Shown piece after piece: positions 1 to 5,322 of a stretch of 7,509 nt of DNA. Origin of the DNA: JALYOK01 sp031419835 (GTDB lineage: Bacteria; Pseudomonadota; Gammaproteobacteria; Burkholderiales; JALYOK01); the NCBI GenBank assembly GCA_031419835.1, contig JANOLP010000123.1:1-7509 (forward strand). Reading direction: 5' to 3'. The position numbers and the translations under genes were made by a program. Below the pieces are notes generated by a model that ran no database searches, was not told the DNA's origin, and worked only from the letters and a program-made list of their open reading frames with translations. Position 1 is the stretch's first letter. Each line of letters starts with the position of its first letter.

Positions 1-2
1 AT

Positions 3-149
3 ATCCTCTCAATGGCCGAAGTCGATGGCGTTGGGGTGAAATATGATGTGGAAAACACCGGCGTCGGTACTGTAGCCGACGAGCGCGTCGAAGTGAAAGA
101 TCAATTGCTGCCTACGCAGTGCAAGATGGTCAGGCCACCGAAACCGTAA
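3..149 (+). CDS. 3' end of an unrecognised gene (partial at left edge)
   Basis: An open frame enters from the left edge and stops at TAA 147-149. An in-frame ATG lies at 12-14, so this is either a 45-residue peptide or, more likely, the tail of a longer protein. The visible residues alternate charged and hydrophobic positions (MAEVDGVGVKYDVENTG near the start), as in a beta-rich domain, and end in a proline/lysine tail (MVRPPKP). There is no signal peptide or membrane segment. I do not recognise the family. The stop is followed 12 bases later by the ATG of the SAM-domain gene on the same strand, so the two may once have been co-transcribed. Confidence is limited because the frame is short and the upstream part is missing. 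Confidence 0.35.
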   Translation: MLSMAEVDGVGVKYDVENTGVGTVADERVEVKDQLLPTQCKMVRPPKP

Positions 150-161
150 TTGACAACAGCC

Positions 162-446
162 ATGCCAGCCAACAACCTAAACAAGTGGCTCAACGAAAAC
201 GGCCTTGCGCAGTACGCGGACGTGCTCGAGAAGAATGCGGTTGATTTGGACGTGTTGCCGGAGCTAAGCGAGCAAGATCTTACTGATCTTGGTATTCCGC
301 TTGGGCATCGCAAGCGGCTGCTAAAAGCGCTGCGCGAATCGTTCGGTAGTCCAAGCGTGCCGACCGCGAGTCCCGCGAATGAAAATTCGGATGAGCGCGA
401 AGAGCAAACAGTCACCAGTGCCGGCGAACGCCGCCAACTAACGGTA
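162..446 (+). pseudogene. Truncated SAM-domain / class III adenylate cyclase-like protein, N-terminal fragment
   Basis: Residues about 4-62 form a SAM (sterile alpha motif) domain: NKWLNENGLAQYADVLEKN, then LSEQDLTDLGI and LGHRKRLLKAL, the usual five-helix pattern. An acidic low-complexity linker follows, then GERRQLTV at 88-95. In SAM-cyclase proteins that motif is the first beta strand of the class III nucleotide cyclase domain and normally continues as M/L-F-C/A-D-L-V-G-S-T. Here homology stops after the Val codon at 444-446. The frame then runs into antisense transposase DNA and ends at TGA 498-500, so the metal-binding aspartates and the rest of the protein are absent. I chose ATG 162 as the start; a TTG at 150 directly after the upstream stop is in frame but adds only four residues. 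No clear ribosome site is visible. The fragment cannot be a cyclase. Whether a free SAM domain is still made is unknown. Confidence 0.75.
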
Positions 447-804
447 ATTCCATCGGTGAATTATCCCAACAGTCACCCTTACGACTCATTGAAACGGTGA
501 AGCCGCGTGCGTTGAGCACGCCGCGGTAATCGTTGGCCGCATATTGCGAACCGCGATCGGAGTGGTGCACCAGACCCGCATCGGGGTCTCGCCAACCCAA
601 CGCGACCCACAGTGCGGCCAACGTCAGTTCCTGCGGCATCGTATCGCTCATGGCCCAGCCGACGATCTTACGCGCGAATAGATCCAGCACTAAGGCGACA
701 TAAAGCCAGCCTTCGTCGGTCGGTACATAGGTCAGGTCTGCTAGCCACTTTTGATTTGGCGCGTCGGCTACAAAGTCGCGTTTAAGCACGTTCGGCGCTA
801 CCGG
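447..804 (-). mobile_element. IS3-family transposase (OrfB) fragment, DDE core
   Basis: Read on the minus strand, the frame gives PVAPNVLKRDF, then NQKWLADLTYVPT, the central rve (integrase core) domain of IS3-group OrfB. Counting from the GTG at 787-789, the catalytic residues are Asp18 (in WLADLTY), Asp78 (in HHSDRGSQY) and Glu114 (in WDNSPME), which gives the D-35-E spacing of the family. The fragment is cut immediately after the Glu codon (448-450), where it is fused to the truncated SAM/cyclase gene. At the other end, homology fades at about 804 and a TAG follows at 808-810. The N-terminal helix-turn-helix half, the last alpha helix, OrfA and both terminal inverted repeats are missing, as is any target duplication. 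It is therefore an inactive remnant brought in by rearrangement rather than a clean insertion. Confidence 0.85.
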
Positions 805-841
805 CGGCTAGCCTCGGGCTACCCCCGTATCCATGCGGCTC

Positions 842-903
842 TGGCCCAAGGCCATCCCGTCAAGGCATGCACCGCCAAGAAGCAATGGCCCAAGGCCACC
901 CCG
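842..903. repeat. Short palindromic direct repeat, REP-like, two copies 44 bp apart
   Basis: The 18-mer TGGCCCAAGGCCAYCCCG occurs at 842-859 (Y=T) and 886-903 (Y=C), identical at 17 of 18 positions. Each copy carries the palindrome TGGCC-CAA-GGCCA. The spacer holds another small palindrome (GCATGC at 865-870). No frame across this stretch reads as a recognisable protein. Paired palindromes between genes are typical of REP/BIME-type intergenic repeats, but one locus cannot show that this one is dispersed in the genome. Confidence 0.45.
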
Positions 904-1066
904 GCTGGGCGCGGGTTTCAGCGATATCCGCGACGCAAATGTAAGGTGTGCGCACTGCGCGCGGATTCGTCATCGTAGAGGACTTGCGAGAGCGGTGCGC
1001 GCCACGTCCGGTGCTTTTAGATTTTGGCGTATCATTCACTCATAACTTTCGTCGCGAGAATTCACC

Positions 1067-1342
1067 ATGCGAGATTCGACTCAGCGTTCTGTTGACGCCT
1101 ACCGATACATCATTCAGCAGCCAGGCGTACGTGGCGGCAACGCCACCATTGAGGGCACGCGGGTGGGCGTGCATGATGTCATCGGCTTGCTGCAAACAGG
1201 GGAGACCGTGGACAGCATCGTGGATCGCTGTTTCCCGAATATCACGCGCGCGCAGGTGTACGAGTGCCTAGCCTATTACGAAGATCATCGTGGAGAAATT
1301 GACGTCTTGGTGGCTCGCCAGATGTCCCCTGACGGCTCATGA
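1067..1342 (+). CDS. DUF433 (VapB-like) antitoxin
   Basis: A 91-residue protein of the DUF433 family (COG2442), short winged-helix-type DNA-binding proteins that act as the antitoxin half of PIN-like toxin pairs. The diagnostic run lies at about residues 24-73: GNATIEGTRVGVHDVIGLL (the strand-turn 'G.P.I.GTR..V' signature and recognition-helix area), then TVDSIVDRCFPNIT and AQVYECLAYYEDHR. Length is normal and the frame is undamaged. The start is the ATG at 1067, preceded only by a weak purine stretch (GAGAA at about 1055-1059). The stop overlaps the next start as ATGA (1339-1342), the translational coupling normal for such pairs. An AT-richer patch at about 1013-1050 probably holds the promoter, though no good -35/-10 pair is visible. 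By analogy with the family, the protein would repress its own operon and neutralise the downstream toxin, which is broken here. Confidence 0.85.
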   Translation: MRDSTQRSVDAYRYIIQQPGVRGGNATIEGTRVGVHDVIGLLQTGETVDSIVDRCFPNITRAQVYECLAYYEDHRGEIDVLVARQMSPDGS

Positions 1343-1658
1343 AATTCCTGTTGGATCACGATGTTCCGGAGGACATTGTCTATTCGCTCCTGACTCTGGG
1401 TCACGATGTCGTAAGGTTGCGGGACGTTCTGCCTGCCACGAGCGGCGACGAGTAGGTGCTGAATTTCGCGCTGCACAAGACTGCGTGGTTATTTCGTGTA
1501 ATCGGGATGATTTTCTAACGCTAGGGGCTCAGGCGGAACATCCGGGCATTATTGTCTTGGTGCGTCGCAGATCTCGCGCTATGGAGCGTGCGGCACTTGT
1601 CCATCTTCTGGACAGTGCTGGCGAGGTAGGCATTCGTGGCAACATTAACTTTGCATAA
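1339..1658 (+). pseudogene. DUF5615 PIN-like toxin, inactivated by nonsense and frameshift
   Basis: Starts at the ATG overlapping the antitoxin stop and reads MKFLLDHDVPEDIVYSL, LGHDVVRLRDVLP, the N-terminal half of the DUF5615 (COG4634) PIN-like nuclease family, including the acidic LLDHD strand. At 1453-1455 an in-frame TAG interrupts the protein after SGDE; a CAG (Gln) codon there would restore it. The same frame continues as VLNFALHK to about 1479. The family's C-terminal half then appears in another frame: DCVVISCNRDDF, GIIVLVRRRSRAMERAALVHLLDSAGE, GNINFA, ending at TAA 1656-1658. One missing base at about 1479-1481 (AAG-ACTGC for AAG-GACTGC) accounts for the shift. Both lesions are needed to explain the sequence, so the toxin should be dead unless the assembly is wrong here. 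The expected full length would be about 106-107 residues, normal for the family. Confidence 0.85.
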
Positions 1659-1671
1659 TTGCTCCCCTGCG

Positions 1672-1773
1672 GCGGAGCATGGCGACAAGGTGCTGGCGCT
1701 CTACGGCGAGGAGTAGCACCGCTACCTCGCATACCTCGCAAAGCTGGACCCAAATACGCTAGCGAAGCTCTGA
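1672..1773 (+). pseudogene. Possible degraded coding remnant (C-terminal piece, unrecognised)
   Basis: One frame reads AEHGDKVLALYGEE, a TAG at 1714-1716, then HRYLAYLAKLDPNTLAKL and TGA at 1771-1773. The composition is protein-like and amphipathic, and the single TAG would be Tyr with one base change. This suggests the eroded 3' end of a gene, lying directly after the toxin remnant. The last codons overlap the left arm of the inverted-repeat element. I do not recognise the family, and chance is a real alternative for so short a stretch. Confidence 0.25.
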
Positions 1774-1902
1774 ATAAGTTCGAGTTCTAAGTGAGACATG
1801 GCGCGAACAAAAAATATCGACGCCGCATATGGGTGATATGTAAGGAGATATTTTTTGTGAGTAACGCAGTATCACGACGAAATCGGACTTATTCAGAGCT
1901 TC
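1764..1902. mobile_element. 139-bp MITE-like element with 16-bp terminal inverted repeats
   Basis: GAAGCTCTGAATAAGT at 1764-1779 is repeated exactly, inverted, at 1887-1902, and imperfect pairing continues inward for several bases (CGA and TTC blocks). A TAG lies one base outside the left arm (1760-1762) and two bases outside the right arm (1905-1907), which could be a short target duplication. Terminal repeats of this kind resemble the GGAAG...CTGAATAAG ends of IS5-superfamily elements. No transposase is encoded, so a non-autonomous MITE or an internally deleted IS is the best reading. The interior has a second, nested palindrome. The IS5 assignment rests on memory of end sequences and is inference. 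Confidence 0.6.
1807..1858. repeat. Nested 12-bp perfect inverted repeat inside the MITE
   Basis: ACAAAAAATATC at 1807-1818 is matched exactly, inverted, by GATATTTTTTGT at 1847-1858, with a 28-base loop containing the near-palindromic CATATGGGTGATATG. The whole element can therefore fold as a long hairpin with outer and inner stems. The inner stem is A/T-rich and ends in a T run on both strands, so it could act as a weak terminator or as an IHF-like bent site. Neither role is shown. The right arm also separates an AAGGAG (1842-1847) from a GTG (1857-1859) that opens a 16-codon frame. Confidence 0.55.
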
Positions 1903-2027
1903 CGTAGTTGGTTGCTACGTTGCGCCAACAGAAGGCGACTCGTGTCGTTGAGTGCCACGGACGCGGGCCGAGGGCAACCTGGCTATACGCTGACTTCATG
2001 ACTGCCTCTTTATTTCAAAACTAAAAT
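1903..2027. other. Gene-free stretch between the MITE and the minus-strand membrane protein gene
   Basis: No gene is supported here. Together with the sequence back to 1659 it makes a stretch of about 370 bases that holds only the coding remnant and the MITE-like element. On the minus strand, a frame with few stops passes through this stretch and on into the MITE (SARVRGTQRHESPSVGAT, stop at 1915-1917, then QPTTEALNKSD). This looks like a repeat-associated spurious frame rather than a protein. A 6-bp inverted repeat (2004-2009 with 2030-2035) overlaps the stop of the neighbouring gene but has a 20-base loop and is too weak to call a terminator. Confidence 0.4.
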
Positions 2028-2420
2028 CTAGAGGCGACAACTAGTCTGACACGGGGGGTACTCACCGGCGACCCAATAATCCGCGTCACGTTGAAACATT
2101 CGCATTAATGTACGACGGAGTCGATCGAGGTGCGCCGGGCCATGTTCTTTGCCATTGAGTTCGTTAATCCTGTCGGTACAGGCAACGGCGAGAACAAAGG
2201 CTGCGTCGGATAAATCTTTTCCCGTTTGGCCTTGAGGACGACGAAGTTGCGCGACCACGGTGCGGCGTGCTTCTTGGAAGTGCGCGTTGGCGGTCGCATA
2301 GTCCCAGCGATGCGCTTGATTGGCCCACCTTGCGAGCCGATTACTAGGGCTAAACCAGATAAAAGCCACGAATATAATTCCAACTAAGGCGATCAACGCG
2401 CCCAAAAATGACATGCCCAT
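2028..2420 (-). CDS. Small membrane-anchored protein of unknown function
   Basis: A 130-residue frame that I do not recognise. Residues about 5-23 form one strongly hydrophobic helix (FLGALIALVGIIFVAFIWF). It is followed by a mostly helical, charged region with many Arg and Ala (LARWANQAHRWDYATANAHF, EARRTVVAQLRR, LDRLRRTLMRMFQRD). This suggests a single N-terminal anchor with a roughly 100-residue soluble domain, which could have a TPR-like helical hairpin character. The C-terminus contains PPCQTSC. The start ATG at 2418-2420 has a purine run (GAGAAAG) upstream; a second ATG two codons later is an alternative. It stands alone: the neighbour downstream is the MITE region, and upstream the sodB terminator separates it from the housekeeping operon. 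Being single and unrecognised, it could also be a lineage-specific or decaying gene. Confidence 0.55.
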   Translation of the reverse strand: MGMSFLGALIALVGIIFVAFIWFSPSNRLARWANQAHRWDYATANAHFQEARRTVVAQLRRPQGQTGKDLSDAAFVLAVACTDRINELNGKEHGPAHLDRLRRTLMRMFQRDADYWVAGEYPPCQTSCRL

Positions 2421-2448
2421 ATGCAGCTTTCTCGTTGTTGTAAATTTG

Positions 2449-2476
2449 AGCGTAGTTCAAGGCCTTGGATTGTCAA
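2449..2476 (-). promoter_or_regulatory. Possible weak sigma-70 promoter for the membrane protein gene
   Basis: On the minus strand a perfect TTGACA (2471-2476) is followed, after 16 bases, by TACGCT (2449-2454), which matches the -10 consensus poorly (3 of 6). It lies about 30 bases upstream of the ATG at 2420 and downstream of the sodB terminator, where a promoter for this isolated gene is expected. The good -35 box is the only strong part of the call. Confidence 0.3.
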
Positions 2477-2592
2477 TGTAGCGGTGGGTTTAGAGTGCTT
2501 CGTTAACACCTGCCTACAACGCAATCAAGGAGCGGATCTTCAGGCAGCCAACGCCGGCAGGCAAGCGCGGTGCGGTCGCTGGCAAGGGCAAT

Positions 2593-2620
2593 AAAAAAGG
2601 CCGCGTTAAGCGGCCTTTTT
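2593..2620 (-). terminator. Intrinsic terminator of the accD-sodB operon
   Basis: An 11-bp perfect stem (2594-2604 with 2610-2620) with a 5-base loop: on the minus strand AAAAAGGCCGC, TTAAC, GCGGCCTTTTT, continuing as T. The GC core followed by a U run is a textbook Rho-independent terminator. It starts 19 bases after the sodB stop. Because the flanking A and T runs are symmetric, it should also stop transcription arriving from the left on the plus strand. Confidence 0.88.
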
Positions 2621-2638
2621 CACGTCAAGGGGCTTAGA

Positions 2639-3220
2639 TCAGTCGGCAAAATTCTTCGTGACAAAATCCCAATTTACCAAATTCCAAAATGCCGCAACGT
2701 AGTCAGGACGACGGTTGCGATAGTCTACGTAGTAAGCATGCTCCCATACGTCGCAGGTCAGTAACGCGGTTTTGCCGGAAGTCATCGGGCTTTGCGCATT
2801 TGAGGTGCTCATGAGCTCGATCGAGCCATCAGCATTTTTCACCAGCCAACCCCAACCGGAACCAAACGTCGTGATGCACGTCTGGGTGAATTGCTTTTTG
2901 AACTCATCGAACGAACCGAATTTTTTGTTGATTGCGTCGGCCAATGCGCCGCTCGGTTGCCCGCCGCCGTTAGGCTTCAAACAATACCAATAAAATGTGT
3001 GATTCCACACCTGCGCGGCATTATTGAACATGCCGCCGGCAGATTTCTTGACGATTTCCTCTAACGCCATGTTTTCGAATTCCGTACCTTTGATCAGGTT
3101 GTTCAGATTCGTGACATAGGTCTGATGATGCTTAGCGTAGTGGAATTCCAACGTTTCTTTGGAAATATGCGGCTGCAACGCGTCCATCTCGTAGGGTAAA
3201 TCGGGTAGTTTGTGTTCCAT
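2639..3220 (-). CDS. sodB: Iron superoxide dismutase
   Basis: A cytoplasmic enzyme that converts superoxide to hydrogen peroxide and oxygen. The 193-residue length is that of FeSOD. Metal ligands are visible at His27 (LEFHYAKHH), His74 (QVWNHTFYW), Asp157 and His161 (the DVWEHAYY signature). Gln70 in NNAAQVWNH is the second-sphere glutamine position typical of iron- rather than manganese-type enzymes; Tyr35 and the FGSGWGWLV segment are also present. The N-terminal hairpin domain covers about 1-85 and the alpha/beta domain about 90-193. There is no signal peptide. The start ATG has a good ribosome site (GGAGAG). It begins 27 bases after the purF stop and is followed directly by the strong terminator, so it is the last gene of the operon unless a promoter lies within the 3' end of purF. 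No clear Fur box was seen. Confidence 0.95.
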   Translation of the reverse strand: MEHKLPDLPYEMDALQPHISKETLEFHYAKHHQTYVTNLNNLIKGTEFENMALEEIVKKSAGGMFNNAAQVWNHTFYWYCLKPNGGGQPSGALADAINKKFGSFDEFKKQFTQTCITTFGSGWGWLVKNADGSIELMSTSNAQSPMTSGKTALLTCDVWEHAYYVDYRNRRPDYVAAFWNLVNWDFVTKNFAD

Positions 3221-3224
3221 TTTT

Positions 3225-3230
3225 CTCTCC
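3225..3230 (-). promoter_or_regulatory. Ribosome binding site of sodB
   Basis: GGAGAG on the minus strand, 4 bases before the ATG at 3218-3220. It is the clearest Shine-Dalgarno sequence in the operon. The genes upstream (purF, cvpA, the SPOR gene and folC) have weak or no visible sites and probably depend on translational coupling. This suggests sodB is translated independently at a higher rate. Confidence 0.65.
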
Positions 3231-3247
3231 AGAAACGGTTAAAAAAT

Positions 3248-4771
3248 CTAATCGACGATACTTAATCCCAAATCCAGTTGGAATGAGGATAAATGCGTTT
3301 TCACTTGGCGCTCGCTATCGGCCCTAGTTTCTTCCAGCCCCGCTAAATATTCCGGTGTTACGTCGCCGGTAATGTAGATGCCGTCAAAGCACGACGTATC
3401 AAAATGGGTAATACTGGGATTATTGGTTCGAACTGCATCGATGAGGGCTGGTAAATCTTGGTAAAACACGGCATCGGCGCCGATCTCGTGAGCGATTTCC
3501 GCGTCGCTGCGGCCGGTCGCGATAAATTCATGTTTAGTCGGCATGTCGATGCCGTAAACATTCGGATAGCGTACCGGCGGTGATGCCGACGCAAAATAAA
3601 CTTTCTTAGCGCCGCAATCTCGGGCCATTTGCACGATCTCTCGACTGGTCGTGCCGCGCACGATCGAATCGTCTACTAGCAATACATTGCGATCCCTAAA
3701 CTCCATCGCAATCGCGTTCAATTTCTGACGAACGGATTTTCGCCGCTCCGATTGGCCTGGCATGATAAATGTTCGGCCGATGTAACGATTCTTAATGAAT
3801 CCTTCGCGATAAGGCAAACCCAAACGCGTCGCCAATTGCATGGCGCTGGGGCGACTGGTGTCGGGGATCGGAATGACGATATCCGCATCCAAATCGGGCG
3901 CGACTCGTTGTATTTTTTCGGCCAGATGTTCGCCCATTCGCAACCGAGTTTCATAGACGGATATACCATCCATGACGGAGTCAGGTCGCGCGAGATAAAC
4001 ATATTCAAAAATACACGGATGATGAATCGGCTTGATCGCGCACTGACGGCTGGCAAAACGGCCATCTTCGTCGATGAAAATCGCCTCGCCTGGAGCGACG
4101 TCGCGCAGCAATTGAAAACCCAAGGTATCGATCGCGACGCTTTCCGAGGCGACCATGTACTCCCGGCCCTTCGGCGTGTCGTTGTAGCCGATCACGAGTG
4201 GTCGAATGCCGAACGGATCGCGAAAGGCTAGAAGACCGTAGCCAGCAATCATCGCGACGATCGCGTATGCGCCGCGACAGCGGCGGTGCACACCGGCGAC
4301 TGCACTAAAAACTGCATCGGGCGTGAGCCGAAAGCCGGCGGCGGCGTCTTGCAATTCATGAGCCAGAACGTTGAGCAGCACTTCGGAATCGGAGTTAGTG
4401 TTGACGTGGCGTAAATCCTGGCGGAACAATTCGCGGCGTTGCTGTTCGGTATTGGTCAAGTTGCCGTTATGACCCAGCACGATGCCGAACGGCGAGTTCA
4501 CATAGAACGGCTGCGCTTCGGCATTGGAAAATGCTGAGCCGGCGGTCGGATAACGGCAATGACCGATGCCCATTTCGCCGACCAGCAGGCGCATATTGCG
4601 TGTGCGAAATACGTCGCGCACCAAGCCGCCGCCCTTGTGCATGTTAAAGGTGTTGCCATTGGCTGTGACGATCCCGGCCGCATCCTGGCCGCGATGTTGT
4701 AGCACTTGAAGGCCATCGTATAGCAACTGATTGACTTGACCTTTTCCGACAATGCCGAGAATTCCACACAT
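3248..4771 (-). CDS. purF: Amidophosphoribosyltransferase (glutamine PRPP amidotransferase)
   Basis: Catalyses the first committed step of purine synthesis: PRPP plus glutamine gives 5-phosphoribosylamine, glutamate and pyrophosphate. The 507 residues cover the whole family length. The Ntn-type class II glutaminase domain (about 1-235) begins directly at MCGILGIVG, so Cys2 becomes the N-terminal nucleophile after Met removal and there is no propeptide. QHRGQD (25-30), GHCRYPT (70-76), HNGN (101-104) and NSDSE (126-130) are the glutamine-site motifs. The phosphoribosyltransferase domain (about 250-470) carries the PRPP loop VLLVDDSIVRGTTS (363-376) and the PIPDTSRPSA segment. The C-x-x-C pair that binds the 4Fe-4S cluster in Bacillus-type enzymes reads D-T-S-C (458-461), so this is the E. 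coli-like, cluster-free form. It starts 14 bases after the cvpA stop with little Shine-Dalgarno, and precedes sodB. Confidence 0.97.
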   Translation of the reverse strand: MCGILGIVGKGQVNQLLYDGLQVLQHRGQDAAGIVTANGNTFNMHKGGGLVRDVFRTRNMRLLVGEMGIGHCRYPTAGSAFSNAEAQPFYVNSPFGIVLGHNGNLTNTEQQRRELFRQDLRHVNTNSDSEVLLNVLAHELQDAAAGFRLTPDAVFSAVAGVHRRCRGAYAIVAMIAGYGLLAFRDPFGIRPLVIGYNDTPKGREYMVASESVAIDTLGFQLLRDVAPGEAIFIDEDGRFASRQCAIKPIHHPCIFEYVYLARPDSVMDGISVYETRLRMGEHLAEKIQRVAPDLDADIVIPIPDTSRPSAMQLATRLGLPYREGFIKNRYIGRTFIMPGQSERRKSVRQKLNAIAMEFRDRNVLLVDDSIVRGTTSREIVQMARDCGAKKVYFASASPPVRYPNVYGIDMPTKHEFIATGRSDAEIAHEIGADAVFYQDLPALIDAVRTNNPSITHFDTSCFDGIYITGDVTPEYLAGLEETRADSERQVKTHLSSFQLDLGLSIVD

Positions 4772-4785
4772 ATTTTAATTATCCG

Positions 4786-5301
4786 CTATTTCGATGGTTC
4801 GGCGGCACCGACCCCAAAGTGAATACGCTTCGCCATCGCGTCCGGTAGCCAGGGTTTAACAGCGACCGCTAAACTCTCGAACCAACGGCTGGTAAACGCG
4901 TTGCGCCAGTCTTTTTGTTGCGGCAACGCCGTCATTCCACCGAGGACAACCAGGATCAACATGATCACGATACCTCGCAATAACCCAATGAACGTCCCGA
5001 GCAATCGATCGAGCGGCCCGAGGCCGATTTTCTTTATTGCCGTGGCGATCAATAAACTGATCAGGGACATGACGATCAGTGTAAAGATGAACAAAATGAT
5101 AAACGCCGTTAGCAAACGCAACGACGAATTAGTGAGAGCGGATTCCAACACGCGCGCGAATTGCACGCTAAAGAGTTTGGCCACAATAAACGCGATGACC
5201 CAGGATGCCAGCGAAAATACCTCTTTGACGGCGCCGCGCATGAGGCCCAACAGCATGGATATGCCGACAATCGCGATTGCAAAATAATCAAACAAGGTCA
5301 T
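4786..5301 (-). CDS. cvpA: CvpA family inner-membrane protein
   Basis: A 171-residue integral membrane protein of the CvpA family, named for its need in colicin V production in E. coli and commonly encoded just upstream of purF. Its biochemical role is still poorly defined; envelope and bile or stress-tolerance effects are reported for relatives. Four hydrophobic helices are seen at about 3-21, 28-46, 63-88 and 104-122. The family's signature features are the N-terminal DYFAIAIVGISMLLGLMRG with GAVKEVFSL, and the LGPLDRLLG...GLLRG segment at 94-110. The tail (123-171) is hydrophilic. The start is the ATG at 5299-5301, 21 bases after the upstream stop, with only a weak ribosome site, so coupling from the upstream gene is likely. 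Confidence 0.93.
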   Translation of the reverse strand: MTLFDYFAIAIVGISMLLGLMRGAVKEVFSLASWVIAFIVAKLFSVQFARVLESALTNSSLRLLTAFIILFIFTLIVMSLISLLIATAIKKIGLGPLDRLLGTFIGLLRGIVIMLILVVLGGMTALPQQKDWRNAFTSRWFESLAVAVKPWLPDAMAKRIHFGVGAAEPSK

Positions 5302-5322
5302 AGATGTTTTTGACTCAAGGTA

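Noticed and set aside
101..415. Minus-strand open frame of 104 residues opposite the SAM-domain gene
   Set aside because: It is Ser-rich with no family features and mirrors the SAM/cyclase coding strand; the plus strand has clear homology.
817..864. Plus-strand reading GYPRIHAALAQGHPV, which resembles the N-terminal part of an IS3 OrfB in opposite orientation to the 447-804 fragment
   Set aside because: The resemblance covers only about 15 residues, the continuation does not look like a transposase, and most of it lies inside the palindromic repeat at 842-903, so chance or a repeat is the simpler explanation.
984..1035. Possible sigma-70 promoter for the antitoxin (TTGCGA at 984, TATCAT at 1030)
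   Set aside because: The spacing of 40 bases is far from 16-18 and no better -35 sits 17 bases before TATCAT; only an AT-rich patch can be claimed.
1529..1753. Minus-strand open frame across the toxin remnant
   Set aside because: It is Arg/Pro/Ala-rich antisense to recognisable DUF5615 codons and crosses the gene end; a shadow frame.
2004..2035. Inverted repeat GCCTCT...AGAGGC as terminator of the membrane protein gene
   Set aside because: Only 6 bp with a 20-base loop, overlapping the stop codon, with no U run after it on the minus strand.
1..2600. Possible new defence or mobile system in the accessory region
   Set aside because: The pieces (SAM/cyclase fragment, IS3 fragment, broken toxin-antitoxin pair, MITE) are each truncated or independent; none forms a coherent operon of intact effector genes.
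3752..4231. Plus-strand open frame of 159 residues inside purF
   Set aside because: Lies entirely opposite conserved PurF motifs, with no recognisable domain; a shadow of a highly conserved gene.
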